Below are positions 25,543 through 34,692 of a stretch of 34,744 nucleotides of DNA, in pieces; the first letter of the stretch is position 1; each line of letters starts with the position of its first letter. Origin of the DNA: Methylotenera sp. (GTDB lineage Bacteria > Pseudomonadota > Gammaproteobacteria > Burkholderiales > Methylophilaceae). Below the pieces are notes generated by a model. That model worked only from the letters and a program-made list of their open reading frames with translations, ran no database searches and was not told the origin of the DNA. The DNA lies in contig NZ_JAQSDC010000020.1 of NCBI RefSeq assembly GCF_029945705.1, positions 1 through 34,744 of the forward strand, written 5' to 3'. Position numbers and translations under genes: made by a program.

Positions 25543-27054
25543 ATGGCTTCTACTTCTACATCTACTGCTTCACCAATGGAATCTTTTGCTGCGCTTTTTG
25601 AAGAAAGCTTAGCTCACCAAGAAATGCGTTCTGGTGAAGTGATTACAGCTGAGGTTATCTCAGTTGACCAAGATCACGTGATTGTTAATGCTGGTCTAAA
25701 ATCAGAAAGCGTTATCGCTGCTGAAGAATTCAAAAACGCTCAAGGCGAAATCGAAGTTCAAGTTGGTGACTTCGTAAAAGTGTTAATCGAAAAACTAGAA
25801 GATGGTTTCGGTTCAACATTGCTTTCACGCGAAAAAGCTAAACGCATGGAAACATGGTTAGATTTAGAAGATGCAATGAACGAAGGCCGTATCATTAAAG
25901 GTTTCGTTAGCGGTAAAGTTAAAGGCGGTTTACGCGTTTCTGTCAACGGCATCATGGCATTCTTGCCAGGTTCATTGGTGGATGTACGCCCAGTAAAAGA
26001 CACTACCCCATTCGAAAATAAAGAGTGTGACCTTAAAGTAATTAAAATCGACCGTAAACGTAACAACATCGTTGTTTCACGTCGTGCAGTAATGGAAGTT
26101 AGCGCTGGTGCAGACCGTGATGCGTTAATGGGTACATTGGCTGAAGGCGCAGTGGTTAAAGGTATTGTTAAAAACATTACAGACTACGGTGCATTCGTTG
26201 ATTTGGGCGGCATTGATGGTTTGCTACACATTACTGACTTAGCATGGCGTCGTGTAAAACACCCATCTGAAGTGTTAACAGTAGGTGAAGAAGTTGAAGC
26301 AAAAATCTTGAAATTCGATCAAGAGAAAAACCGTGTTTCACTAGGTATCAAACAGTTGGGCGACGATCCATGGGTTGCATTAACTCGTCGTTACCCAGTT
26401 TCAACACGTCTGTTCGGTAAAGTTTCAAACTTGACTGACTACGGTGCATTCGTTGAAATCGAACCAGGTATTGAAGGTTTAGTGCACGTTTCTGAAATGG
26501 ATTGGACTAACAAAAACATTCACCCAGGTAAAATCGCTCAATTAGGCGACGAAGTTGAAGTGATGATTCTTGAAATCGACGAAGCACGTCGTCGTCTATC
26601 ATTGGGTATGAAGCAATGTAAAGCCAACCCATGGGATGATTTCTCTGCAACGCATCACAAAGGTGATAACGTTTCAGGCCAAATCAAATCAATCACTGAC
26701 TTTGGTGTGTTCATTGGCTTGCCAGGTGGTATTGATGGTTTAGTTCACTTGTCAGATCTATCATGGTCACAAACAGGCGAAGAAGCTATCCGCAACTTCA
26801 AAAAAGGTGACGAACTTCAAGCGGTGATTTTAGCGATTGATGTAGAAAAAGAGCGTATTTCATTAGGTGTTAAACAACTTTCTGCTGACCCTTCAGGCGC
26901 AACTGCTTCAACTGAAGAAAAATCAGATGCTAAACCTAAGGCTAAATCTGCAAAAGCTAAAGATGCTGCCCCACAAGTACCAAACGACGCAGCTTCTGCT
27001 GGTACAACTAACCTTGGTGCTTTATTAAAAGCTAAATTAGACAGCAAGAAATAA
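25543..27054 (+). CDS. rpsA: 30S ribosomal protein S1, five-repeat form
   Basis: The mRNA-binding protein of the small ribosomal subunit. Five S1 repeats are seen: 31-97, 115-181, 202-271, 287-358 and 373-446. The first two, which dock on S2 and the ribosome, are the divergent pair as usual, and repeats 3-5 have the DYGAFV/GLVHVS core. After repeat 5 ([10 protein letters not shown]) there is no sixth repeat, only an Ala/Lys-rich tail (447-503). E. coli S1 has six repeats and 557 residues, so this is about 54 residues short. The stop is clean and no frameshifted sixth repeat is visible before ihfB. Codon use (CGT, GGT, AAA, GAA) is that of a highly expressed gene. Confidence 0.96.
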   Translation: MASTSTSTASPMESFAALFEESLAHQEMRSGEVITAEVISVDQDHVIVNAGLKSESVIAAEEFKNAQGEIEVQVGDFVKVLIEKLEDGFGSTLLSREKAKRMETWLDLEDAMNEGRIIKGFVSGKVKGGLRVSVNGIMAFLPGSLVDVRPVKDTTPFENKECDLKVIKIDRKRNNIVVSRRAVMEVSAGADRDALMGTLAEGAVVKGIVKNITDYGAFVDLGGIDGLLHITDLAWRRVKHPSEVLTVGEEVEAKILKFDQEKNRVSLGIKQLGDDPWVALTRRYPVSTRLFGKVSNLTDYGAFVEIEPGIEGLVHVSEMDWTNKNIHPGKIAQLGDEVEVMILEIDEARRRLSLGMKQCKANPWDDFSATHHKGDNVSGQIKSITDFGVFIGLPGGIDGLVHLSDLSWSQTGEEAIRNFKKGDELQAVILAIDVEKERISLGVKQLSADPSGATASTEEKSDAKPKAKSAKAKDAAPQVPNDAASAGTTNLGALLKAKLDSKK

Positions 27055-27085
27055 ACTAAATAGTTAAGATAAAGGCACAGAAAGC

Positions 27086-27367
27086 ATGACTAAATCTGAA
27101 CTAATCACCTTGCTTGCTGAGCGTTTTCCGCAGTTAGTGGTAAAAGATGCGGAATTATCAGTAAAGGCGATTTTAGATGCAATGTCTGATAACCTCGCTA
27201 CTGGCGAGCGTATTGAGATACGTGGCTTTGGTAGCTTTAGCTTAAATTATCGTCCACCACGTTTAGGTCGCAACCCTAAAACTGGCAGTAAAGTACAAGT
27301 ACCTGAAAAACATGTACCTCACTTTAAGGCTGGTAAAGAGTTACGTGAACGTGTGGACTTAGGTTAA
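27086..27367 (+). CDS. ihfB: Integration host factor subunit beta
   Basis: One half of the IHF heterodimer, which bends DNA in replication, recombination and sigma-54 transcription. The 93-residue product matches in length and sequence: MTKSELI start, the [12 protein letters not shown] turn, and the DNA-inserting arm [17 protein letters not shown] with its conserved Pro. It follows rpsA by 31 bases, the standard order. A 15-base tandem repeat begins in its last codons, and a strong terminator follows. Confidence 0.97.
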   Translation: MTKSELITLLAERFPQLVVKDAELSVKAILDAMSDNLATGERIEIRGFGSFSLNYRPPRLGRNPKTGSKVQVPEKHVPHFKAGKELRERVDLG

Positions 27368-27406
27368 ATACCTAAGGGTTAAATACCTAAGGGTTAAATA
27401 CCTGAG
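27362..27406 (+). repeat. Three 15-base tandem repeats over the ihfB stop codon
   Basis: Units GGTTAAATACCTAAG at 27362-27376 and 27377-27391 are identical, and the third (27392-27406) differs by one base. The first contains the last Gly codon and the stop of ihfB, so each later copy carries an in-frame TAA. The array arose by slippage after the stop and does not change the protein. Confidence 0.9.
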
Positions 27407-27452
27407 TTAAGCATCTGAATTAACTTGTAGTTTTAAGTATTAATGTTTGAAT

Positions 27453-27483
27453 AAAAAACGGCAGCCATAAGCTGCCGTTTTTT
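27453..27483 (+). terminator. Rho-independent terminator after ihfB
   Basis: ACGGCAGC and GCTGCCGT pair over eight bases with a CATAA loop, preceded by A6 and followed by T6. It ends the rpsA-ihfB transcript and is symmetric enough to work both ways. The 163 bases from here to lapB contain no gene. Confidence 0.93.
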
Positions 27484-27646
27484 ATTGCTCATCAATTTTG
27501 TTGTCCATCAATCAACAGCTTTAGTTAAAGCAAACTATATTCAATTATTTAAGCTAAAATTACACCTATGTAATATGTGTGCAAATCAAGCAGTATGACT
27601 CAATTAAATATCCTATATAACCAAGCATTAGTAAAAGCGAAACCTC

Positions 27647-28828
27647 ATGGAATTTGAATTTTGGTGGTTATTAGCACTCCCCTTATTTTTTAGCTTAGGT
27701 TGGCTCGCGGCGCGCGTAGACCTTAAACAGCTACTTGCTGAATCTACAGCACTACCTGCAGCCTATTTTAAAGGCTTAAACTTCTTAATTACGAATCAAC
27801 ATGACAAAGCCATAGAGGCTTTTTCTGAGGCTGTTCAAGCGAATACAGATTCATTAGAACTGCACTTTGCCTTAGGAAGCCTGTTTAGAAAACGTGGTGA
27901 AGTTGATCGCGCAATTCATCTACATTTAAGCTTACTAGATAAAAAAGATCTAGAGCCGCAACAAAAATTAGCTGTGACGGCTGAACTAGCACAAGACTAT
28001 TTAAAAGCTGGCTTGTTAGATCGTGCGGAAGAACTTTTTGAGTCGCTCAATGATGATAGATACCGCCAACCTGCCCTGCGTGCTTTACTAGAGATTTATG
28101 TGAGAGAGCGCGAATGGGAGCGCGCGATAAAAGCAGCAACTGAGCTAGAGCGCTTATCTGGCGTGCCATTCCGTGTTGAGGTTTCACATTATTACTGCGA
28201 AATGGCGGTTAAATCCAAATTAGCAAATGATTTGCACACCGCTAGATTTGAACTAGAACAAGCACTCAATGCAAATAAAAACTGTGTGCGAGCAAATGTG
28301 CTATTAGGCGATATGGAGGCCGAAGCTGACGCGCATAAAGAAGCCATTTCAACGTGGCGTAGAATCGAGTTTCAGCAACCAGAATACTTGGGCTTAATTG
28401 CACCTAAACTACTCAATAGCTATCGCGCAATTAATCAAACTACAGATGGTCTAGCGCTACTACAAACGTATTTGCAAAACTATAAATTAGCATCACTGAT
28501 TAATGTACTATATGAAGCTACTTTAGCTGAAAAAGGCCCTGAAAGCGCAGCAGTATTAGCACGCACCGAGCTCATTAAAATGCCAAGCTTAAGCGTGCTT
28601 GACCAACTACTACAAGCTAGAACCATTGCCTTAAAGCAGCATAGTAATAGCGCAGAAAATACCACATTTAACGATATTCAGCTGATGCAGCAAACAGTGC
28701 GTCATGCCATAGGCAACAAAACTGCTTACCACTGTGTGCAATGTGGGTTTAAAGCTAAATATCACCACTGGCAATGCCCTGCATGCAATGCATGGGAAGC
28801 ACTGCCAGCAGAACCCACTACCATTTAA
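27647..28828 (+). CDS. lapB: Lipopolysaccharide assembly protein LapB
   Basis: Inner-membrane-anchored regulator that promotes LpxC turnover through FtsH and so balances LPS synthesis. A single N-terminal membrane helix (about 1-23, FWWLLALPLFFSLGWLAA) precedes TPR repeats through most of the protein. A C-terminal rubredoxin-like metal site has two CxxC pairs (CVQCGF near 364 and CPACNAW near 380). At 393 residues it fits E. coli LapB (389). The usual lapA is missing between ihfB and lapB, and a terminator separates them, so lapB has its own promoter. Its stop lies 16 bases before pyrF. Confidence 0.94.
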   Translation: MEFEFWWLLALPLFFSLGWLAARVDLKQLLAESTALPAAYFKGLNFLITNQHDKAIEAFSEAVQANTDSLELHFALGSLFRKRGEVDRAIHLHLSLLDKKDLEPQQKLAVTAELAQDYLKAGLLDRAEELFESLNDDRYRQPALRALLEIYVREREWERAIKAATELERLSGVPFRVEVSHYYCEMAVKSKLANDLHTARFELEQALNANKNCVRANVLLGDMEAEADAHKEAISTWRRIEFQQPEYLGLIAPKLLNSYRAINQTTDGLALLQTYLQNYKLASLINVLYEATLAEKGPESAAVLARTELIKMPSLSVLDQLLQARTIALKQHSNSAENTTFNDIQLMQQTVRHAIGNKTAYHCVQCGFKAKYHHWQCPACNAWEALPAEPTTI

Positions 28829-28844
28829 TATAAAAATCTCACCT

Positions 28845-29549
28845 ATGAATAACGACCCGAAAATTATCGTTGCACTTGACTACCAAGACGCAGCAAGCGC
28901 GCTCAAACTAGTAGAACAATTAGATCCATCACTTTGTCGATTAAAAGTTGGTAAAGAGCTATTTACTGCGGCAGGTCCACAATTTGTAGAACAACTGACT
29001 CGCTCAAATTTTGGTGTGTTTTTAGACTTAAAATTTCATGATATTCCAAATACCGTAGCTAAAGCTTGCGCTGCGGCCAGCAATTTAGGTGTGTGGATGC
29101 TTAATGTGCATGCCAGTGGCGGGTTAGAAATGATGCAAGCTGCCCAACAAGCCGTCCAACAAAGTGAATCTAAACCACTATTGATAGCAGTGACCGTATT
29201 GACGAGCATGAACCAAGCTAGCCTGAATCAAGTTGGCATACAAACTGACTTAGCCACTCATGTCTTAAACTTGGCAAGCCTGACTCACGAAGCTGGCTTA
29301 GATGGAGTTGTTTGCTCAGCGTTAGAGGCACAAATGTTACGCGCCAAACTAGGTGGTAAATTTTGCCTAGTAACTCCTGGTATACGCCCAGCTAATGTCA
29401 ACCAAGATGACCAGTCACGCGTTGTTACGCCTGCAAATGCACTTAAGAATGGATCTAGCTACCTAGTAATAGGTCGACCTATTACTATGGCAGAAAATCC
29501 TCGCAAAGCATTAGAGGCTATTCATCAAGAATGTAACTCAGCCTTGTAA
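28845..29549 (+). CDS. pyrF: Orotidine 5'-phosphate decarboxylase
   Basis: Decarboxylates OMP to UMP, the last step of pyrimidine synthesis. The active-site motif FLDLKFHDIPNT holds the Asp-Lys-x-x-Asp network, followed by VTPGIRP and a C-terminal YLVIGRPI. The 234-residue length is normal. I start at the ATG at 28845, which gives the usual beginning. The frame is open upstream inside lapB but would add residues read from lapB's Cys-rich end. The start is 17 bases after lapB's end, so the two are probably co-transcribed. Confidence 0.96.
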   Translation: MNNDPKIIVALDYQDAASALKLVEQLDPSLCRLKVGKELFTAAGPQFVEQLTRSNFGVFLDLKFHDIPNTVAKACAAASNLGVWMLNVHASGGLEMMQAAQQAVQQSESKPLLIAVTVLTSMNQASLNQVGIQTDLATHVLNLASLTHEAGLDGVVCSALEAQMLRAKLGGKFCLVTPGIRPANVNQDDQSRVVTPANALKNGSSYLVIGRPITMAENPRKALEAIHQECNSAL

Positions 29550-29708
29550 GCTTGGTGTAAGCAAGACTGTGGCATGATAGATTTTGTATTGTAACTATTT
29601 GTATCATTGATAGCTTTAAGTTATGATTGATCAAGTAATTCAATTTTTTTGAGTAATACTTTTTATATTAGTTTTAAACCGTGCTTTTCAAACCTTGGAG
29701 AATCAAAA

Positions 29709-30281
29709 ATGAAAAAAATATTATTAGCATTAGTTACTTTTTTAAGCTTTAGCATTAGCGCGATGGCTGGCGTAAATATTAATACAGCAACTCAAGCTGA
29801 GCTTGAAAGCCTAGATGGTATTGGCCCAGTAAAAGCTCAAGCTATTATTGACTACCGCAAAAAAAATGGTGGATTCAAATCTGTTGATGAGCTTGAAAAA
29901 GTTAACGGTGTTGGCCCTGTTACATTACAAAGTGTTCGTAAAGATATTTCTGTAAGCGGCGCCACTACTGCTGTTGCAAAAACAGCTGACACAAAAGCGG
30001 CACCAGCTAAAGATGCAAAGGCTAAAGATGTAAAACCAGCAAAAGAAATGGCAAAAGCAACCCCAGCCGCTCCTGCAGCAACGGTTAAAGTAGATGACAA
30101 AGAAGCTGCTAAGAAAGCTAAAGCGGATGCTAAAGCAGCAAAAGATGCTGAAAAAGAAGCTGCTAAAAAAGCTAAAGCTGACGAAAAGGCGGCTAAAAAA
30201 GCAGCCGCAGATGAAAAGAAAGCCGCTAAAAAAGCTGAAGCTGATAAAAAAGCAGCGGATGCTAAAGCAAAAGCTAAATAA
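29709..30281 (+). CDS. ComEA-like helix-hairpin-helix protein with Lys/Ala-rich tail
   Basis: The signal peptide MKKILLALVTFLSFSISAMA is followed by a ComEA-type double helix-hairpin-helix DNA-binding domain (about 21-82: VNINTATQAELESLDGIGP, then GVGP at the second hairpin). ComEA pulls incoming DNA into the periplasm during transformation. The remaining 105 residues are almost only Ala, Lys, Asp and Glu, resembling histone H1 or TolA. Plain bacterial proteins of this type end after the first domain. GGAG eight bases before the ATG at 29709 fixes the start; the frame is open to 29649. A strong terminator follows. Export and DNA binding are likely. The tail may bind DNA or span the periplasm. 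Confidence 0.87.
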   Translation: MKKILLALVTFLSFSISAMAGVNINTATQAELESLDGIGPVKAQAIIDYRKKNGGFKSVDELEKVNGVGPVTLQSVRKDISVSGATTAVAKTADTKAAPAKDAKAKDVKPAKEMAKATPAAPAATVKVDDKEAAKKAKADAKAAKDAEKEAAKKAKADEKAAKKAAADEKKAAKKAEADKKAADAKAKAK

Positions 30282-30347
30282 TTTAAAGATTTAACTCAAT
30301 AATCATGAAGCATTCGTTTTAAGTGCTTATTGCTTACTAATGATAAT

Positions 30348-30373
30348 AAAAAAGCCGCTTTCGCGGCTTTTTT
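30348..30373. terminator. Bidirectional terminator between convergent genes
   Basis: AAAAAAGCCGC and GCGGCTTTTTT form an 11-base-pair stem with a TTTC loop, with A6 and T6 ends. It ends the helix-hairpin-helix gene on the plus strand and the glycine-zipper gene on the minus strand, whose stop codon is at 30375-30377. Confidence 0.95.
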
Positions 30374-30374
30374 A

Positions 30375-30830
30375 TTAATCTTCGTGACCATGTCCATGCT
30401 TATGTTTATTTTTGTAATGTCCTTTACCACGTTTATGTTTATGGCCGCCATTTGAAACATTTGCAGAAGGTTCAGTAATAACCTTACCAACCGCAGCACC
30501 CCCTGCGCCACCAAGACCAGCCCCAACGACTGCGCCAGTGCCGCTACCGCTCACTTTGCGACCAACATAAGCTCCACCAGCTCCACCAGCAGCTCCACCA
30601 ACAATAGCGCCAGTTTGGCCTTCGCCCTTAGTGGTTACTCCTGCCCCAACACCACCACCTACCGCACCACCTAAAACTTCTCCTGTGCTTCCACCTACAA
30701 CGCCACCAAGCGCAGTACCTACAGCAGCTCCTAAACCACCTCCAACCGCTGTTTTAGCTGTACTATCCGCAGCCATCGCTTGACCTGATAATAACAAAAC
30801 TACCAATAAAGGTATTTTAATAAATTTCAT
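30375..30830 (-). CDS. Glycine-zipper exported protein with His/Lys-rich tail
   Basis: A 151-residue exported protein: signal peptide (about 1-20), then a long Gly/Ala/Val region (about 28-118) with GxxxG spacing typical of glycine-zipper segments that pack in or on membranes. The last 28 residues are His/Lys/Gly-rich, ending GHGHED. The tail may bind metal or nucleic acid, but that is guesswork. A purine-rich GAGGAG lies a few bases before the ATG. It shares the bidirectional terminator with the convergent helix-hairpin-helix gene and is independent of metG upstream. Confidence 0.8.
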   Translation of the reverse strand: MKFIKIPLLVVLLLSGQAMAADSTAKTAVGGGLGAAVGTALGGVVGGSTGEVLGGAVGGGVGAGVTTKGEGQTGAIVGGAAGGAGGAYVGRKVSGSGTGAVVGAGLGGAGGAAVGKVITEPSANVSNGGHKHKRGKGHYKNKHKHGHGHED

Positions 30831-30876
30831 TCTTACTCCTCTAGTTATTTTAAAAAAATACTTTCTGATACTACAG

Positions 30877-32949
30877 TTACTTAACTCGCATCCCTAGCTT
30901 TGCACCTACATCTGGACTCAATATAAATGGACCGCCATTTTCATCACTTGCCGCTAGTACCATACCTTCACTCATGCCAAACTTCATTTTGCGCGGTGCT
31001 AAGTTTGCCACCATGACGGTTAAGCGACCGACTAAAGTCGTAGGATCATAAGCAGATTTAATACCAGCAAATACTTGACGTGGTTTTTCCTCGCCTATAT
31101 CAAGTAATAGCTTCAATAGCTTTTCTGCACCTTCAACATGCTCAGCATTTATGATTTTAGCGATACGCAAATCCACTTTAGTAAAGTCATCTATGCTGAT
31201 GTATTCGGCTTCAGGTAAAGCAGCTGTAACTGGTACGGCCTTACCTACCGCAGGCTCACTTACTTGTGGTGTTGCGAGTAAGTTTTCTTTATTAACCTCA
31301 GTCATGGCTTCAATCGCTTTAGGATCAATTCGCGTAATTAAATGTTCATAAGCATTAATGCTGTGCGTTGGTAGCAATGACGCACCTACAGTTTGCCAAT
31401 TGAGCGGCTCAATATTAAGAAAACGTTCAATTTCATAGGCTAGTTTTGGTAGTACTGGCTTTAAATACAAAGTGAGCAAGCGGAACATCTCAAGTGCGTC
31501 TGAACACACTTGTTGCAAAGCTTCATCTTGCCCTTCTTGTTTGGCAATGACCCACGGCGCTTTGTCCGCGACAAAACCATTCGCTAAATCAGCTAAACGC
31601 ATAATTTCACGTAAAGCTTTGCCATATTCACGGGCTTCGTAACTGTCAGCGATAGCCTGTGAGGATGCCGTAATTTCAGTAACGACTGAATTACTAGCGG
31701 TCGGATTTAACTTTCCGTCAAATCGCTTATTAATAAAACCAGCTGTACGACTCGCAATATTGATGTACTTACCCACCAAATCACTATTCACGCGTGCGAC
31801 AAAATCATCTAAGCTCAAATCAATATCTTCCATCGTACTATTGATTTTTGCCGCATAATAATAACGCAAGTATTCTGGATTTTTAATATGGTCTAAGTAG
31901 CTGCGTGCAGTAATAAATGTGCCGCGAGACTTACTCATCTTCTCGCCGTTTACGGTTAAAAACCCGTGAGCAAAAACTTGTGTAGGTTTACGGTGCCCGC
32001 TGAACTCTAGCGTTGCCGGCCAAAACAATGCATGGAAATACAGAATATCTTTACCAATAAAATGGTAAAGCTCTGTTTTACTGTCTTTAGACCAATACTC
32101 ATCGAAATCAAGACCTTTAGTTTGGCAAAGGTTTTTGAAGCTCGCCATATAGCCTATAGGCGCATCTAGCCACACATAAAAATATTTACCCGGCGCATCT
32201 GGAATTTCAAAACCAAAATACGGCGCATCACGGGAAATATCCCAATCATTTAAACCGTTTTCAAACCACTCACCCATTTTATTCGCTGCTTCACCTTGCA
32301 ACGTACCTGAACGTGTCCAATCCTTTAAGAACTGCTCGCACTCAGAAAGTTTGAAAAAGTAATGTTCAGTTTCTTTACGAATAGGTGCTGCGCCTGAAAC
32401 AGCCGAGTATGCATTAATCAACTCAGTCGGATTGTAAGTTGCGCCACAGACTTCACATGAGTCGCCATATTGGTCCTTCGCATGGCATTTTGGACACTCG
32501 CCTTTAATAAAACGGTCGGGCAAGAACATGTTTTTAACGGGATCGTAAAATTGCTCAATGATTTTTGTGGCAATTTTTCCGTTCGCTTTTAATTTTCTAT
32601 AAATACTTTGCGAAAGCTCTTTATTCTCAGGTGCATTGGTTGAATAGTAATTATCAAACTCTACTAAAAACTCACTAAAATCTGCGGTATGCTCTTTGTG
32701 AACACCATCAATCAAGGCTTCTGGCGTGATGCCCTCTTTTTCTGCACGCAACATAATCGGCGTGCCGTGTGTGTCATCGGCACAGACATAATGCACAGTA
32801 TTCCCTTGCATTTTTTGAAAACGTACCCAAATATCAGTCTGAATATATTCCACCAAATGTCCAAGGTGAATACTGCCATTGGCGTACGGAAGTGCGGAGG
32901 TAACGAGAATTTTACGAGGGTTAATGGCTAAAGAATGAGATTGTGACAT
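30877..32949 (-). CDS. metG: Methionyl-tRNA synthetase
   Basis: Charges tRNA-Met with methionine. The HIGH-type motif appears as HLGH in [16 protein letters not shown] as KMSKSRG, and the zinc knuckle [18 protein letters not shown] lies in the insertion. The C-terminal domain (about the last 110 residues, [22 protein letters not shown]) is the tRNA-binding EMAP-like dimerisation domain, so this is the long form. The start at 32949 gives 690 residues, a normal length; an in-frame ATG at 32982 would add 11 residues and would lie in a large inverted repeat. No strong ribosome-binding site is visible. It lies downstream of rtcR with 63 bases between. Confidence 0.96.
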   Translation of the reverse strand: MSQSHSLAINPRKILVTSALPYANGSIHLGHLVEYIQTDIWVRFQKMQGNTVHYVCADDTHGTPIMLRAEKEGITPEALIDGVHKEHTADFSEFLVEFDNYYSTNAPENKELSQSIYRKLKANGKIATKIIEQFYDPVKNMFLPDRFIKGECPKCHAKDQYGDSCEVCGATYNPTELINAYSAVSGAAPIRKETEHYFFKLSECEQFLKDWTRSGTLQGEAANKMGEWFENGLNDWDISRDAPYFGFEIPDAPGKYFYVWLDAPIGYMASFKNLCQTKGLDFDEYWSKDSKTELYHFIGKDILYFHALFWPATLEFSGHRKPTQVFAHGFLTVNGEKMSKSRGTFITARSYLDHIKNPEYLRYYYAAKINSTMEDIDLSLDDFVARVNSDLVGKYINIASRTAGFINKRFDGKLNPTASNSVVTEITASSQAIADSYEAREYGKALREIMRLADLANGFVADKAPWVIAKQEGQDEALQQVCSDALEMFRLLTLYLKPVLPKLAYEIERFLNIEPLNWQTVGASLLPTHSINAYEHLITRIDPKAIEAMTEVNKENLLATPQVSEPAVGKAVPVTAALPEAEYISIDDFTKVDLRIAKIINAEHVEGAEKLLKLLLDIGEEKPRQVFAGIKSAYDPTTLVGRLTVMVANLAPRKMKFGMSEGMVLAASDENGGPFILSPDVGAKLGMRVK

Positions 32950-32962
32950 GAGGTAAATGAAC

Positions 32963-32994
32963 CAATTTGCTAAAATAGTCATTTTAGCAAATTG
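32963..32994. promoter_or_regulatory. Perfect 14-base inverted repeat upstream of metG
   Basis: CAATTTGCTAAAAT and ATTTTAGCAAATTG flank the four bases AGTC. The repeat begins 14 bases before the metG start and ends 18 bases past the rtcR stop. As RNA it would form a long stem with a tetraloop in the metG leader; as DNA it could be an operator. It lacks the GC stem and T run of an intrinsic terminator. Confidence 0.75.
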
Positions 32995-33012
32995 CTTGCT
33001 ACTAAGTATTAA

Positions 33013-34623
33013 TTAGTGCGAGTTTATTGCGTTAATCCCTTCAAAACTCAAATTAAATCGCTGCAAATAGACTTTTAAGCGATTTGTGTCATTGCTACTG
33101 GTTTTTTGTTGGCGTGATACATTAAATAACACCCTCCCAGCTTCAGCCGCACTTTTGCTTTGTTTGCAGACCTTTATCACCTCAGTAAGCTGAGCTTGGT
33201 CAAAAAAATCAATCCCTTGCAAAGTTTGTTGGCTTAACAACTTAGCTAAAGTTCGTTGATTTTCGTCGACAGGTGACACGCCCTGCCAATCTCGGATTAA
33301 GCGTGTTATTTCAGCTTGTACAATACTTTCGTTAATCCGCCCACCTTCTGCCAAAGTTGCCATTCGCGTAATACTTGCATTTAAATCTCTAAAATTAGCT
33401 CGCCAAGTCGCTTGTGCTGAATAGCCAAATGTTAAATATTGGCTTAATGCAGCTTGGCTAAAACTGACCTTGTAACCAGCTTGTTGCATAATTTTTTGTA
33501 ACTCAAATTGAACATTCGGCTCCAAGTCTTCTATACGCTCTTTTAATGATGGCAATTCATATGTCCACAAATTGATGCGTGCAAGCAAATCCTCTCTAAA
33601 CAAACCTTGTTGCACGCGTTCATACAGCTGTTGATTTGTGCCAGCAATCAGTTGGAAATTACTAGACACCATTTTATCGCTACCTAGTGGCGTAAATTCT
33701 TTATCCTCGATGGCACGCAATAGCATCGCTTGCTCATCCAAGCCTAACTCACCAACTTCATCTAAGAACAATAATCCATTATTGGCCTCACGCAGCAAGC
33801 CTAAACGCTCTGACATTGCGCCAGTAAAAGCGCCTTTTACATGGCCAAACAAAGTGCTCATGGCATTATCTCCGCGCAAGGTTGCACAATTAACATCTAC
33901 AAATTTAGCGACGATTTGCCCGCGTTGTTTTTTTAGTGCATAAATACGTTTAGCCAAACGCGTTTTACCTGCGCCAGTTGGCCCCGTGAGCAACATAGAT
34001 GCTGATGATTTAATGGCTACCTGCTCAATTTGCTCAATCATGCGATTAAAATTGGCGTTTCGTGTAGCGATACCATCTTTCAAATAAGCGTTAGCTGTTA
34101 AGGATTCCATGGCAAAACGCGAGGCAATTTGATCGTATTGCGATAAATCTAAATCTATTACTTGCATCGTACCTAGCGAGGCATTAGGTTCGCCTTGCTT
34201 CAGGGGCGAAGTTTGTAGCAGTTTTGCGGGCAAATAGCGCGCCTCTGTCAGTAAAAACAAACAAATTTGTGCTACGTGCGACCCTGTAGTGATATGCACA
34301 TAATAATTTTCTTTATCAATATCAAATACTTGTTTGTTTGAAAATGCATAAAGTTGAGAGTAAACCATTTCAAAATCCCACGGGTTTTGATAATCAACCT
34401 CATGTAAAACAACCTCAGTTTGCGGTGAAAGCTCGCGCATATCATTGGCTGTTATTTTAGCCAGCTCTATTTCATCTACATGATGAATAAGTACAAAGCG
34501 CGAGACAGCAAAATTTTGCTGCAACAAAATAGAGACGCTAGGCCGCCAGCGCCCAAAACGCCACTTACCCAAACCACCATGATCTAATCTCGAACCTAAA
34601 ATACCAATAACAACATTATTCAT
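33013..34623 (-). CDS. rtcR: Sigma-54 activator RtcR (RNA-repair regulator)
   Basis: Activates the sigma-54-dependent rtcBA RNA-repair operon. The N-terminal CARF-type ligand domain (about 1-180) aligns with E. coli RtcR at NPWDFEMVYSQLYAF and ITTGSHVAQI. The AAA+ domain follows with Walker A GPTGAGKT (214-221), the sigma-54 contact loop GAFTGA (264-269) and Walker B LLFLDE (284-289). A C-terminal DNA-binding region carries AEAGRVLFNVSRQQK. At 536 residues it compares with about 530. rtcB and rtcA are not in the window, and a probable insertion-sequence end lies 70 bases upstream of its start, where they would normally be divergently transcribed. Confidence 0.96.
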   Translation of the reverse strand: MNNVVIGILGSRLDHGGLGKWRFGRWRPSVSILLQQNFAVSRFVLIHHVDEIELAKITANDMRELSPQTEVVLHEVDYQNPWDFEMVYSQLYAFSNKQVFDIDKENYYVHITTGSHVAQICLFLLTEARYLPAKLLQTSPLKQGEPNASLGTMQVIDLDLSQYDQIASRFAMESLTANAYLKDGIATRNANFNRMIEQIEQVAIKSSASMLLTGPTGAGKTRLAKRIYALKKQRGQIVAKFVDVNCATLRGDNAMSTLFGHVKGAFTGAMSERLGLLREANNGLLFLDEVGELGLDEQAMLLRAIEDKEFTPLGSDKMVSSNFQLIAGTNQQLYERVQQGLFREDLLARINLWTYELPSLKERIEDLEPNVQFELQKIMQQAGYKVSFSQAALSQYLTFGYSAQATWRANFRDLNASITRMATLAEGGRINESIVQAEITRLIRDWQGVSPVDENQRTLAKLLSQQTLQGIDFFDQAQLTEVIKVCKQSKSAAEAGRVLFNVSRQQKTSSNDTNRLKVYLQRFNLSFEGINAINSH

Positions 34624-34692
34624 AAAAGTAATTAGCTATTTATTTAGATATATTTATTGTAATACAAATATGCTTTCTAATAAAAAATATTT

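Noticed and set aside
30094-30294. Lys/Leu-rich open frame on the plus strand
   Set aside because: It is the shifted reading of the Ala/Lys-rich tail of the helix-hairpin-helix protein and has no start signal of its own.
30296-30526. Minus-strand open frame of 76 codons over the glycine-zipper gene
   Set aside because: It is out of frame with the glycine-zipper gene, crosses the strong bidirectional terminator and shows no domain.
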